Source of the DNA: Gemmatimonadota bacterium
Lineage (GTDB): Bacteria > Latescibacterota > UBA2968 > UBA8231
DNA length: 5,066 bases
NCBI GenBank assembly: GCA_009845645.1
Contig: VXZF01000514.1
Span: forward strand, 1-5,066
Direction of reading: 5' to 3'
Below the pieces are notes generated by a model that saw only the letters and a list, made by a program, of their open reading frames with translations, did no database searches and was not told the origin of the DNA. Of this stretch, positions 1-5,066 are shown piece by piece (position 1 is the first letter of the stretch; every line of letters starts with the position of its first letter). Both the position numbers and the translations under genes were made by a program.

Positions 1-404
1 TCAAAAACACCGTCAAAGGCAACCTCTTCGTCATCTTCGGCGAACCGGACATCGACATCCTCGACGCAGAAGACAGCCAAATCCAAGTCAAGGTCAACGG
101 CGTCGATGTATTCCACCCCAACACCGGCGAAATCCGCAGTGACAGCGCCGACGGCATCGCCTGCTGGTTCGTCGATACCGACTACAACGAGGAAAGCTTC
201 TTCGTCCGCCACGCCTACTTCCTCGGCGCTAGCGACCCGTACAAATCGCTGCGAACGACGCTCAAAGCCGAGGTCAACCAAGAAGCCTGGGAAACCCTCC
301 ACAGCGACACCTCCCGACCCTTTGCCAAGCCGACATCAGGTAGGATTGCCGTGAAGGTGATCAATCACCTAGGGGACGAGGTGATGAAGGTGTTTCGGGT
401 TTGA
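1..404 (+). CDS. Mod-type site-specific DNA-methyltransferase, C-terminal end (partial)
   Basis: This is the last 133 codons of a gene that begins before the window; the reading frame starts at base 3 and stops with TGA at 402-404. I recognise the C-terminal domain of Mod-like adenine-specific DNA-methyltransferases associated with type III-style restriction-modification. The cues are the early NLFVIFGEPDI segment, GIACWFVDTDY, EESFFVRHAYF, the SRPF segment and the closing GRIAVKVINHLGDEVMKVFRV-like strand pair. The catalytic motifs (DPPY and the AdoMet-binding FxGxG) would lie upstream, so the enzyme class is inferred from the tail alone. Such enzymes methylate adenine in a short site and protect host DNA from the partner Res nuclease. 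No res gene is visible. The next gene starts about 22 bases after the stop, so the two are probably co-transcribed. A membrane or structural protein is unlikely given the strong match to remembered family sequence. Confidence 0.82.
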   Translation, partial: KNTVKGNLFVIFGEPDIDILDAEDSQIQVKVNGVDVFHPNTGEIRSDSADGIACWFVDTDYNEESFFVRHAYFLGASDPYKSLRTTLKAEVNQEAWETLHSDTSRPFAKPTSGRIAVKVINHLGDEVMKVFRV

Positions 405-410
405 GCGACT

Positions 411-416
411 AAGGAG
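411..416 (+). promoter_or_regulatory. Ribosome binding site AAGGAG for the membrane-protein gene
   Basis: AAGGAG lies 7 bases after the methyltransferase stop. It is 4 bases before a TTG codon (421) and 10 bases before an in-frame ATG (427). The distance to TTG is short and the distance to ATG slightly long. ATG is preferred because it is the stronger start codon and gives a clean signal peptide beginning MNFK. Confidence 0.6.
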
Positions 417-426
417 AAAATTGCTG

Positions 427-1224
427 ATGAACTTCAAGACTTTATTTGCATTCATTCTTATCTTAGTTGGAATCTGCGACTCAAGTGCCCAAGACGACCC
501 AGTGTATGCACGCTACAAATCCTACAAATCTCTTCGGATGACCTATGAAGATCTTTCGAATCTTTTGCTCACCACCCAGGAATTCCTGACTAATTCTGCG
601 GTAGATAGTTCATACGTGCATAGAGATCGGGTATTGGTAGAAAATAAATCCGAAAAATTAACCATATCGGGCAATTATCAACTTGAGGAGTTCAAAAAGG
701 CGCCGACTAGGGCAACTTATGCTTGGTATCAATTTTCTGCGAGTAATCATCCTATTGAAGATGTGGAGATAAGCCTGAGAGATTACCAGCGAGAGGTAGA
801 AATTGTCGGAAGTTCATTAGCTCAGGTACAAGCGCTCTCCGCAATGATTCACGAACATCTTGAGACAAAGGAAACAATTTTCGGTGCTGAATTTCGCACA
901 TTAGGTAAAGCTCTTTTTTTTGCTACCTTCCTGTCTTTAGCCGTTTTAAACTTTATCATCAATCGCGAAAAGGTAAATAATGCTAACTTATCTATAGTTA
1001 CTGTCATCATGTGCCCAATATATCTCTGTATTTTGTTTGTATTTCCTTTGGAGGACTGGCTTCCTGGCACTGCAATCTATATGGACACTGCCGGTTTTTT
1101 GGAGAAATACTCACCAGAAGTCACATTTTTTGGCGCAATCTGCGGACTTATTTCTCTCTTTGTTCCCTTTTTTTGGCGAAAAGTAAGGGAGCGACAAAAT
1201 CGGAGAACGACGCAGACTGACTGA
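427..1224 (+). CDS. Unrecognised membrane protein with signal peptide and three transmembrane helices
   Basis: I do not recognise this 265-residue protein. From ATG 427 it begins with a basic residue, a hydrophobic core (about residues 6-17) and a likely signal peptidase I site after SSA (residue 21). The Cys at residue 18 lacks a proper lipobox. Residues 22-160 should be outside the inner membrane. They contain a Tyr/Lys-rich start, a segment predicted as strands (DVEISLRDYQREVEIVGSS) and a helix (QVQALSAMIHEHL). Three membrane helices follow at about 161-178, 188-206 and 232-250. The N-out/C-in topology fits the positive-inside rule: the loop after helix 1 and the RKVRERQNRR tail are basic, while the loop between helices 2 and 3 is acidic. 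Base composition is clearly more AT-rich than both neighbours (20 G+C of 60 at 961-1020), suggesting separate acquisition. It is probably read with the methyltransferase gene. The TTG at 421 would add only two residues. A role in sensing or membrane-directed defence is possible but not shown. Confidence 0.85.
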   Translation: MNFKTLFAFILILVGICDSSAQDDPVYARYKSYKSLRMTYEDLSNLLLTTQEFLTNSAVDSSYVHRDRVLVENKSEKLTISGNYQLEEFKKAPTRATYAWYQFSASNHPIEDVEISLRDYQREVEIVGSSLAQVQALSAMIHEHLETKETIFGAEFRTLGKALFFATFLSLAVLNFIINREKVNNANLSIVTVIMCPIYLCILFVFPLEDWLPGTAIYMDTAGFLEKYSPEVTFFGAICGLISLFVPFFWRKVRERQNRRTTQTD

Positions 1225-1267
1225 TGGCACCAAGGGGCACCCCAGATCGTTCGCAAGCATGTCAGTA

Positions 1268-1288
1268 GGACCACCTTGACGGTGGTTC
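1268..1288. terminator. Hairpin in the gap between the membrane-protein gene and ietA
   Basis: Bases 1268-1275 (GGACCACC) pair with 1281-1288 (GGTGGTTC), giving an 8-bp stem with one G-T pair and a 5-base TTGAC loop. It lies 44 bases after the upstream stop and 70 bases before the ietA start. No T-run follows, so it is not a standard intrinsic terminator. It could be a weak or Rho-linked terminator, a processing site or an operator-like dyad. The rest of the 133-base gap shows no convincing promoter, small gene or RNA. Confidence 0.3.
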
Positions 1289-1357
1289 AATCTATGAAAC
1301 CAAGCGATATGGGTATTCAGCACATGAATTCACCTGTTCAATTCCAAAAGATGCCCT

Positions 1358-2347
1358 ATGGCCAGCGCTGACCAACTTAAGGCATTGCTGAAGTCGCACC
1401 TGGAAGGCGACGACGACCGGTTTTTCTCCGTCGCCATGCAGATCGCGGCTCACGAAGCGAAACTCGGCCACGGCAAACTCGCCGAAGAACTGCGGACCAT
1501 GATTGACGAAGCCAAGGGCCGGCGTGGCGCGGGTTCGCTAGTGCCGATTGGCCGACCGTGCGGCGAATTGGCGAACCTTCTGGAAGCTTCCTACCCGAAG
1601 GCTCGGCTGGGCTCGATGATTATGGGCGATACTCTGGCCTATCAGATAGAGCGCATCATTCGTGAGCAACGCCATGCCGGGCGGATTGTGGAGCATGGCC
1701 TCTCGCCCAGACGCAAGCTGCTGCTGACAGGTCCTCCCGGCACGGGCAAGACCCTGACGGCTACCGTCCTAGCCGGAGAACTCGGCCTTCCCCTTTTTCA
1801 AGTCCGGCTCGACGGCCTCATAACTAAGTACATGGGAGAAACGGCAGCCAAGCTACGACAGATATTCGACGCCACAAGCCGGACACGTGGCATCTACTTC
1901 TTCGACGAGTTCGACGCTATCGGTTCGCAGCGTGGACTCACCAACGATGTAGGCGAGATTCGCCGAGTGCTGAACAGCTTCTTGCAGATGATCGAGCAAG
2001 ACCGCTCTCACAGCCTCGTCGTCGCGGCAACGAATCACCCTGGAATACTTGATCCGGCGCTCTTCCGCCGCTTCGACGACATTCTGCATTACGACCTGCC
2101 CGACAAGTCGCAGATCGTGAAGCTCTTGAAGACACGTCTCGCTGGAATGGCTGTTAAGGGGGTCCGGTGGGGGAACTTGGCCGATTTAGCGATGGGGTTG
2201 AGTTACGCGGAAGTCACTCGCACCACGAACGAGATTTTGAAAGATGTGCTGATCCATGAACGAGATCGGGTCCATACAGAGGACATCCGAACGATGCTCA
2301 CCGAGCGCAAAAGTGTCGCCGAGAGACTACGCAAGAAAAGCGAGTAA
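1358..2347 (+). CDS. ietA: AAA+ ATPase, IetA-type partner of a subtilisin-like protease
   Basis: This 329-residue protein has one AAA+ module after a short helical N-terminal domain (residues 1-55). Visible motifs are Walker A GPPGTGKT (125-132), an aromatic pore loop KYMGET (157-162), Walker B IYFFDE with D183/E184, sensor 1 AATN (N226), arginine-finger RRFD (R237/R238) and a sensor-2-like YAEVTR (R288). The pore loop resembles those of hexameric remodelling ATPases, so ATP-driven handling of a protein substrate is a reasonable inference. The gene sits 20 bases before the subtilase gene. That pairing is the ietAS arrangement known from Agrobacterium pTiC58, where the ATPase was described as antitoxin-like to the protease, and from a later anti-phage screen. 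All core motifs are intact, although the partner is frame-broken here. ATG 1358 is the first ATG after an in-frame TGA at 1325; its ribosome site is weak (AAAAG at 1346-1350). The AAA+ call is very firm; the ietA name rests on context and family memory. Confidence 0.93.
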   Translation: MASADQLKALLKSHLEGDDDRFFSVAMQIAAHEAKLGHGKLAEELRTMIDEAKGRRGAGSLVPIGRPCGELANLLEASYPKARLGSMIMGDTLAYQIERIIREQRHAGRIVEHGLSPRRKLLLTGPPGTGKTLTATVLAGELGLPLFQVRLDGLITKYMGETAAKLRQIFDATSRTRGIYFFDEFDAIGSQRGLTNDVGEIRRVLNSFLQMIEQDRSHSLVVAATNHPGILDPALFRRFDDILHYDLPDKSQIVKLLKTRLAGMAVKGVRWGNLADLAMGLSYAEVTRTTNEILKDVLIHERDRVHTEDIRTMLTERKSVAERLRKKSE

Positions 2348-2367
2348 CGGAAGGATTACGGCATCAA

Positions 2368-3873
2368 ATGACGGAAGGAACCGAAAGGCGATATCGACAC
2401 TTCATCCTCGAAAGAGTCACCGAGACGGAGGCATACCGTTCTCCGCGGCAACGCATGGAGCGTACAAATGTACCGGAGCGGAATCGCACACAGCACGGCG
2501 AAGAGTTAAGGCGTCAGATTAACGAGCTTCGAGCGGAAGCAGACTCCGTCCGAGAGGTCCAACAGGACGCGGGAATCGAAGATGGTCTGGGCCTTCAGGT
2601 GGAATTCGAGAGCTTCCCCGATGTCGAATTGGCTTTCGAGAGTTTGGCGCGAGAGCGTTCCGGGATTGAGTTACTGAACGTCCGTTACGAGGAAAATCGA
2701 ACCTTGGCTACAGTATTCGTACCCGACGGCAAGCTCAATCACTTCGAGCGTCTCATTCGTGACTACTTGGCGGAGAAGAAAGACAGCATTGGTCGTGCCC
2801 GCGATAACAGGCGACTGATTGACGCGATTCAGCAGATCCGGGCGGCGAGTCTTCGGGCACTTTGGACCGACACCGAGGCATTCCCTTCCGAAGAAGAGGG
2901 ACCGCTCTGGTGGGAAGTTTGGCTGCCCGTTCGCCGGGATCAGCAAGCAACGACCACGGATTTTCGTACGCGAGTCGGGGCACAAAATATACGGATGCTG
3001 TCCATCCACCGGGATCAGCAAGCAACGACCTCAAAGTTTCTCGATCGAGCTAAGGCACAGGGGATGCAGATAGCACCGGGAGAGGTGAGCTTCCCCGAAC
3101 GTACGGTCCTGTTGACGTACGCGTCGGTCGATCAGATGCAGCGTTCCATGGTTACCCTCAACAGCATCGCTGAATTGCGGCGTGCAAAGGAAACGGCGGA
3201 ATTCTTCGATTCTTTAAGGCCGGACGAACAGGCCGATTGGCTTGACGACTTGCTGAGACTGACCCGATTTGCAGCCGAGACCGACCAGACGCCATACGTC
3301 TGCCTGCTCGATACGGGCGTCAATCGCGGCCACCCGCTGCTTACTCCCGCCCTCGCTACCAGTGATCTCCACACCGTCGAACCCGCTTGGGGTACCGACG
3401 ATGATGACGGCCACGGGACGGAGATGGCAGGAGTGGCCCTAGTTGGGAACTTGACGGAACTTCTGGATAGCAACGATCCCGTGAAAATCGATCATCGCCT
3501 CGAATCGGTGAAGTTACTGCCTCATGAGGGTGCGACCGGAACAGACCCCCAGCACCACGAATATTTGACGGTGGAAGCGGTAGCGCGTCCCGAGATTATC
3601 GCGCCTGCCCGGCTCCGAGTCTTCGGGATGGCTATTACGGCTCGTAATAATCGAGATCGGGGGCGACCGTCTGCTTGGTCGGCAGCGATCGATTCGCTGG
3701 CGGCAGATGTTGACGGTACGAATCCGCGTCTGATGATCATTTCCGCCGGTAACATCAAAGAGCCCAATGATTGGTCTCACTACCCTGATTCTAATGATAC
3801 GGACGGCGTACACGATCCCGCCCAGGCATGGAACGCCCTACCATCGGTGCCTATACCGATCTCGTGCAAATAA
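2368..3873 (+). CDS. ietS: IetS-type S8 protease, N-terminal part with catalytic Asp, His and Asn
   Basis: This 501-codon frame starts at ATG 2368. A GGAAGGA ribosome site lies at 2349-2355, a rather long 12 bases upstream. The N-terminus (RYRHFILERVTETEAYRSP, then VPERNRTQHGEEL) matches the usual start of this S8 subgroup, which supports this start over the in-frame ATG 2455. Residues about 40-65 look like a charged coiled coil. Residues 186-235 hold a tandem 25-residue duplication. The subtilase core begins near 305: LLDTGVN gives Asp315, DDDGHGTEMAG gives His349, and IISAGN gives Asn462. The last ten residues after AWNAL are out of frame and end at TAA 3871-3873, so this product would lack the Ser nucleophile and should be proteolytically dead on its own. 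It is 20 bases downstream of ietA and surely in the same transcript. Confidence 0.85.
   Translation: MTEGTERRYRHFILERVTETEAYRSPRQRMERTNVPERNRTQHGEELRRQINELRAEADSVREVQQDAGIEDGLGLQVEFESFPDVELAFESLARERSGIELLNVRYEENRTLATVFVPDGKLNHFERLIRDYLAEKKDSIGRARDNRRLIDAIQQIRAASLRALWTDTEAFPSEEEGPLWWEVWLPVRRDQQATTTDFRTRVGAQNIRMLSIHRDQQATTSKFLDRAKAQGMQIAPGEVSFPERTVLLTYASVDQMQRSMVTLNSIAELRRAKETAEFFDSLRPDEQADWLDDLLRLTRFAAETDQTPYVCLLDTGVNRGHPLLTPALATSDLHTVEPAWGTDDDDGHGTEMAGVALVGNLTELLDSNDPVKIDHRLESVKLLPHEGATGTDPQHHEYLTVEAVARPEIIAPARLRVFGMAITARNNRDRGRPSAWSAAIDSLAADVDGTNPRLMIISAGNIKEPNDWSHYPDSNDTDGVHDPAQAWNALPSVPIPISCK
2923..3072 (+). repeat. In-frame tandem duplication, two 75-bp units, within ietS
   Basis: Unit 1 is 2923-2997 (residues 186-210) and unit 2 is 2998-3072 (residues 211-235), directly abutting and exactly 25 codons each. 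Both encode an L-x-x-x-RDQQATT-x-x-F core and later an AQ pair; 12 of 25 residues are identical. A 22-nt stretch is identical in both (2934-2955 and 3009-3030), while bases on either side have diverged strongly. The unit lies in the pre-protease region, just before the segment that leads into FPERTVLL. Confidence 0.85.
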
Positions 3874-4940
3874 CCGAGCCAGATACGAGCGATTATGCGC
3901 CCGTCGCCCCAAAGGGAGGTCTGAGTCCCTTCAGTACGACCTCGCTGACGTGGCAGGCGCATTGGCCGCTGAAGCCGGACATCGTCCTTGAGGGTGGCAA
4001 CGCCGCAAAAGACTCGCTAAGCGCCGTAGGGGCATCCAGTCTCAGCCTGCTGACGACCCATCATCGTCCGGCGGATCGACTTTTCACGACGACCAATGCC
4101 ACCAGTGCGGCCATGGCACTCGCATCCCGTTTGGCGGCGCAGGTGATGGCTGTCTATCCCGACCTGTGGCCCGAGACTGTCCGCGCCCTAATCGTCCACT
4201 CGGCGGAATGGACCGAAGCCATGAAGCGAATGTTCCTTCCTCAAGACAAAGACCCGACGAAGCAGGACTATTCAAATTTGCTTCGTCGATGTGGCTTCGG
4301 CGTGCCGGACATTGACCGCGTGCTATGGAGCGTTGGGAACTCCTTGACGATGGTGGTCGAGGAGAGTCTGCATCCCTTCAAGCGCGAGATAGGAAAGCAA
4401 CCAACCCTTCGCGACATGCATCTCCACAATCTGCCTTGGCCGTGTGATGTCTTAGAGAGCTTGGGAGAAACGTCTGTCGAGATGCGGGTCACGCTGTCCT
4501 ACTTCATCGAGCCGAATCCATCAGGACGAGGGCCCCTTTCGCGTTACCGGTACGAATCGCACGGGCTCCGTTTCGATGTAAAGCGGGCGCTTGAATCAAC
4601 AGACGATTTTCGGAAGCGGATCAACTTGGCGGCAAGAGACGAGGAGGAAGGGCCTCGCCGTAGCGGCAGCGAGCCGCACTGGCTGATCGGAGCGCAAGGT
4701 CGCCACAGAGGTTCGTTGCACAGCGATATCTGGCGAGGAACCGCAGCGGATCTCGCCAGCCGAGGCGCTATCGCAGTCTATCCCACGGCGGGTTGGTGGA
4801 AGACTCGTCCCAAGTTCGAAAGGTACGATCAAATAGCACGGTATGCCCTTGTCGTCAGCATCAAAGCTCCAGAGGTCGATGTGGACCTCTACACTGAAGT
4901 TGCGAATCTGATCGCGTCAACAGTTCAAGTCGAGACCTGA
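3828..4940 (+). CDS. ietS: IetS-type S8 protease, C-terminal part with catalytic Ser
   Basis: This frame is open from before the break to TGA 4938-4940. True homologous sequence starts at base 3840 (TIGAYTDL). The ATG at 3828 overlaps the upstream frame by 46 bases and has no ribosome site, so independent translation is doubtful. It carries the nucleophile motif NATSAAMA, with Ser codon 4104-4106 (residue 93 of this frame, 580 of the restored protein). The family-typical YPDLWPETVRALIVHSAEW segment follows. The C-terminal domain shows other hallmarks: LHNLPWPCDVLE, VTLSYFIEPNPS, YRYESHGLRFDVKR, HSDIWRGTAADLA and AVYPTAGWWKTRP. The motif has Ala where classical subtilisins have Gly (GTSxA). 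Without the upstream half, Asp, His and Asn are missing, so this fragment alone should be inactive. Confidence 0.8.
   Translation: MERPTIGAYTDLVQITEPDTSDYAPVAPKGGLSPFSTTSLTWQAHWPLKPDIVLEGGNAAKDSLSAVGASSLSLLTTHHRPADRLFTTTNATSAAMALASRLAAQVMAVYPDLWPETVRALIVHSAEWTEAMKRMFLPQDKDPTKQDYSNLLRRCGFGVPDIDRVLWSVGNSLTMVVEESLHPFKREIGKQPTLRDMHLHNLPWPCDVLESLGETSVEMRVTLSYFIEPNPSGRGPLSRYRYESHGLRFDVKRALESTDDFRKRINLAARDEEEGPRRSGSEPHWLIGAQGRHRGSLHSDIWRGTAADLASRGAIAVYPTAGWWKTRPKFERYDQIARYALVVSIKAPEVDVDLYTEVANLIASTVQVET
3835..3873 (+). other. Frame-change site in ietS
   Basis: The upstream frame reads GCC CTA CCA TCG from 3835, while the downstream frame reads ACC ATC GGT GCC from 3840. Adding one base after GCCCT (3835-3839) gives A-L-T-I-G-A and rejoins the two halves; a -1 shift after CTA would give the same protein. 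No slippery X XXY YYZ heptamer is in register. A small dyad (ATCGGT 3843-3848, ACCGAT 3855-3860, loop of 6) lies just downstream but is weak. The longest run nearby is CCC. TAA at 3871-3873 ends the upstream frame. Confidence 0.85.
4871..4890 (+). promoter_or_regulatory. Inverted repeat in the ietS 3' end, complementary to the next gene's ribosome site
   Basis: AGAGGTC (4871-4877) and GACCTCT (4884-4890) form a 7-bp stem with a 6-base loop inside the last codons of ietS. The right arm with one extra base (4883-4890, GGACCTCT) is also a perfect 8-base complement of 4959-4966 (AGAGGTCC), which covers the ribosome site of the next gene. The two pairings exclude each other, so the region could act in translational coupling. 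This may be chance. Confidence 0.25.
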
Positions 4941-4957
4941 GATAGAGTTCCGTATCG

Positions 4958-4963
4958 AAGAGG
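4958..4963 (+). promoter_or_regulatory. Ribosome binding site AAGAGG for the downstream small gene
   Basis: AAGAGG is followed by 5 bases and then ATG at 4969-4971, a good spacing that supports this start for the partial gene. The site lies 17 bases after the ietS stop, so the small gene may be coupled to the ietAS transcript. Confidence 0.55.
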
Positions 4964-4968
4964 TCCCC

Positions 4969-5066
4969 ATGAAAAAACAAACCATCCAATACACTTCGCC
5001 CATTGACGCGCTGATTGCAGTGACCAAGCGGTTGAGTACCTACGAAAATCAGCAACAGATGGATTC
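4969..5066 (+). CDS. Small protein, N-terminal end (partial), possible antitoxin
   Basis: Thirty-two complete codons are visible, starting MKKQTIQYTSPIDALIAVTK, before the window ends in frame. The start is supported by AAGAGG five bases upstream and by the AAA-rich first codons common at real starts. The pattern SP-x-DAL-x-A-x-x-KRLS-x-YE resembles the N-terminus of short (about 75-80 residue) bacterial proteins. I recall these beside TumE-like toxins and annotated as TumA-type antitoxins, but this is from memory and unconfirmed. It lies 28 bases after the ietS stop on the same strand. The full length, the partner gene and the function cannot be seen here. Confidence 0.65.
   Translation, partial: MKKQTIQYTSPIDALIAVTKRLSTYENQQQMD

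Larger units (their letters stand above)
2368..4940 (+). pseudogene. ietS: Subtilisin-like S8 serine protease, IetS type, split by a one-base frame change
   Basis: Read across the frame change, this locus encodes one 857-residue S8 protease. An N-terminal region (1-300) precedes a subtilase domain with Asp315, His349, oxyanion Asn462 and Ser580, followed by a C-terminal domain of about 240 residues. The first frame runs into TAA at 3871-3873; the second stays open to TGA at 4938-4940. The family sequence AWNALT[VI]GAYT is recovered if one base is missing between 3839 and 3840: the first frame reads AWNAL and the second continues TIGAYTDL. Both sides keep good coding character, so the change is recent, a sequencing or assembly error, or bypassed by ribosomal slippage. 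No canonical slippery heptamer is present. With ietA directly upstream this is the protease half of an ietAS system. As written in the DNA, no single product contains the full catalytic triad. I label it a pseudogene, but an error in the sequence is a serious alternative. Confidence 0.8.

Noticed and set aside
106..354. Ser/Thr/Pro-rich 82-residue open frame on the + strand
   Set aside because: It is another frame of the methyltransferase tail, whose own frame gives recognisable family sequence; the composition is typical of a shadow.
421..426. TTG 421 as start of the membrane-protein gene
   Set aside because: It is only 4 bases from AAGGAG, is a weak start codon, and adds just two residues; ATG 427 is preferred, although this cannot be excluded.
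466..483. Lipoprotein box in the membrane protein signal peptide (VGIC)
   Set aside because: The residue before Cys is Ile rather than Gly, Ala or Ser, and a good SSA signal peptidase I site follows.
1276..1312. Promoter with TTGACG as -35 before ietA
   Set aside because: TTGACG falls in the hairpin loop and no acceptable -10 lies 16-18 bases downstream; the nearest candidates are 11 or 24 bases away.
2671..3021. 116-residue open frame on the - strand
   Set aside because: It lies antisense within ietS, has no ribosome site I can see, and the repeated RDQQATT region explains its own internal repetition.
3132..3473. 113-residue open frame on the - strand
   Set aside because: It is Ser/Arg-rich and antisense to the conserved subtilase core, typical of a shadow frame.
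3838..3860. Programmed -1 frameshift signal in ietS
   Set aside because: No X XXY YYZ slippery heptamer is in register and the following dyad has only 6 bp with 3 G-C pairs, so a mutation or sequence error is more likely.
3828..4940. C-terminal part as an independent, properly started gene
   Set aside because: ATG 3828 has no ribosome site, lies inside the overlap, and homology to the protease resumes exactly at 3840 as a continuation of the upstream half.

Overview
This 5.1 kb window looks like part of a bacterial defence island, all genes on the + strand. The organism is probably Gram-negative: there is a Sec-type signal peptide followed by a periplasm/inner-membrane topology, AAGGAG-like ribosome sites and closely packed genes. 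No marker gene allows a narrower placement. Base composition is a mosaic. Sample 60-nt stretches hold 32 G+C (61-120, methyltransferase end), 20 G+C (961-1020, membrane-protein gene) and 40 G+C (1681-1740, AAA ATPase), so the pieces probably have different histories.

Layout: (i) 1-404 is the C-terminal end of a Mod-type (type III-like) site-specific DNA-methyltransferase. (ii) 427-1224 is an AT-rich gene, unrecognised, for a secreted-then-anchored membrane protein with a signal peptide, a periplasmic domain of about 140 residues and three membrane helices. (iii) 1225-1357 is a short gap with one hairpin. (iv) 1358-2347 is an intact AAA+ ATPase of 329 residues (IetA type). (v) 2368-4940 is a subtilisin-like S8 serine protease (IetS type), split by a one-base frame change at about 3839/3840. 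The catalytic Asp, His and Asn codons are in the first reading frame and the Ser codon is in the second. (vi) 4969-5066 is the start of a small gene, possibly an antitoxin, that runs off the window.

The AAA ATPase plus subtilase pair matches ietAS, described first on the Agrobacterium plasmid pTiC58 as a toxin-antitoxin-like stability and incompatibility locus, and later reported as an anti-phage system. Recognition here is by motifs and family memory, not by a search. With a methyltransferase in front and a possible toxin-antitoxin gene behind, the context fits a genome-defence cluster.

The points most worth a second look are the frame change in ietS beside an intact ietA, an in-frame 75-bp tandem duplication in ietS with a perfectly conserved 22-nt core, and the uncharacterised AT-rich membrane protein placed between mod and ietA. 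Nothing in the window resembles a CRISPR array, tRNA, rRNA or insertion sequence.
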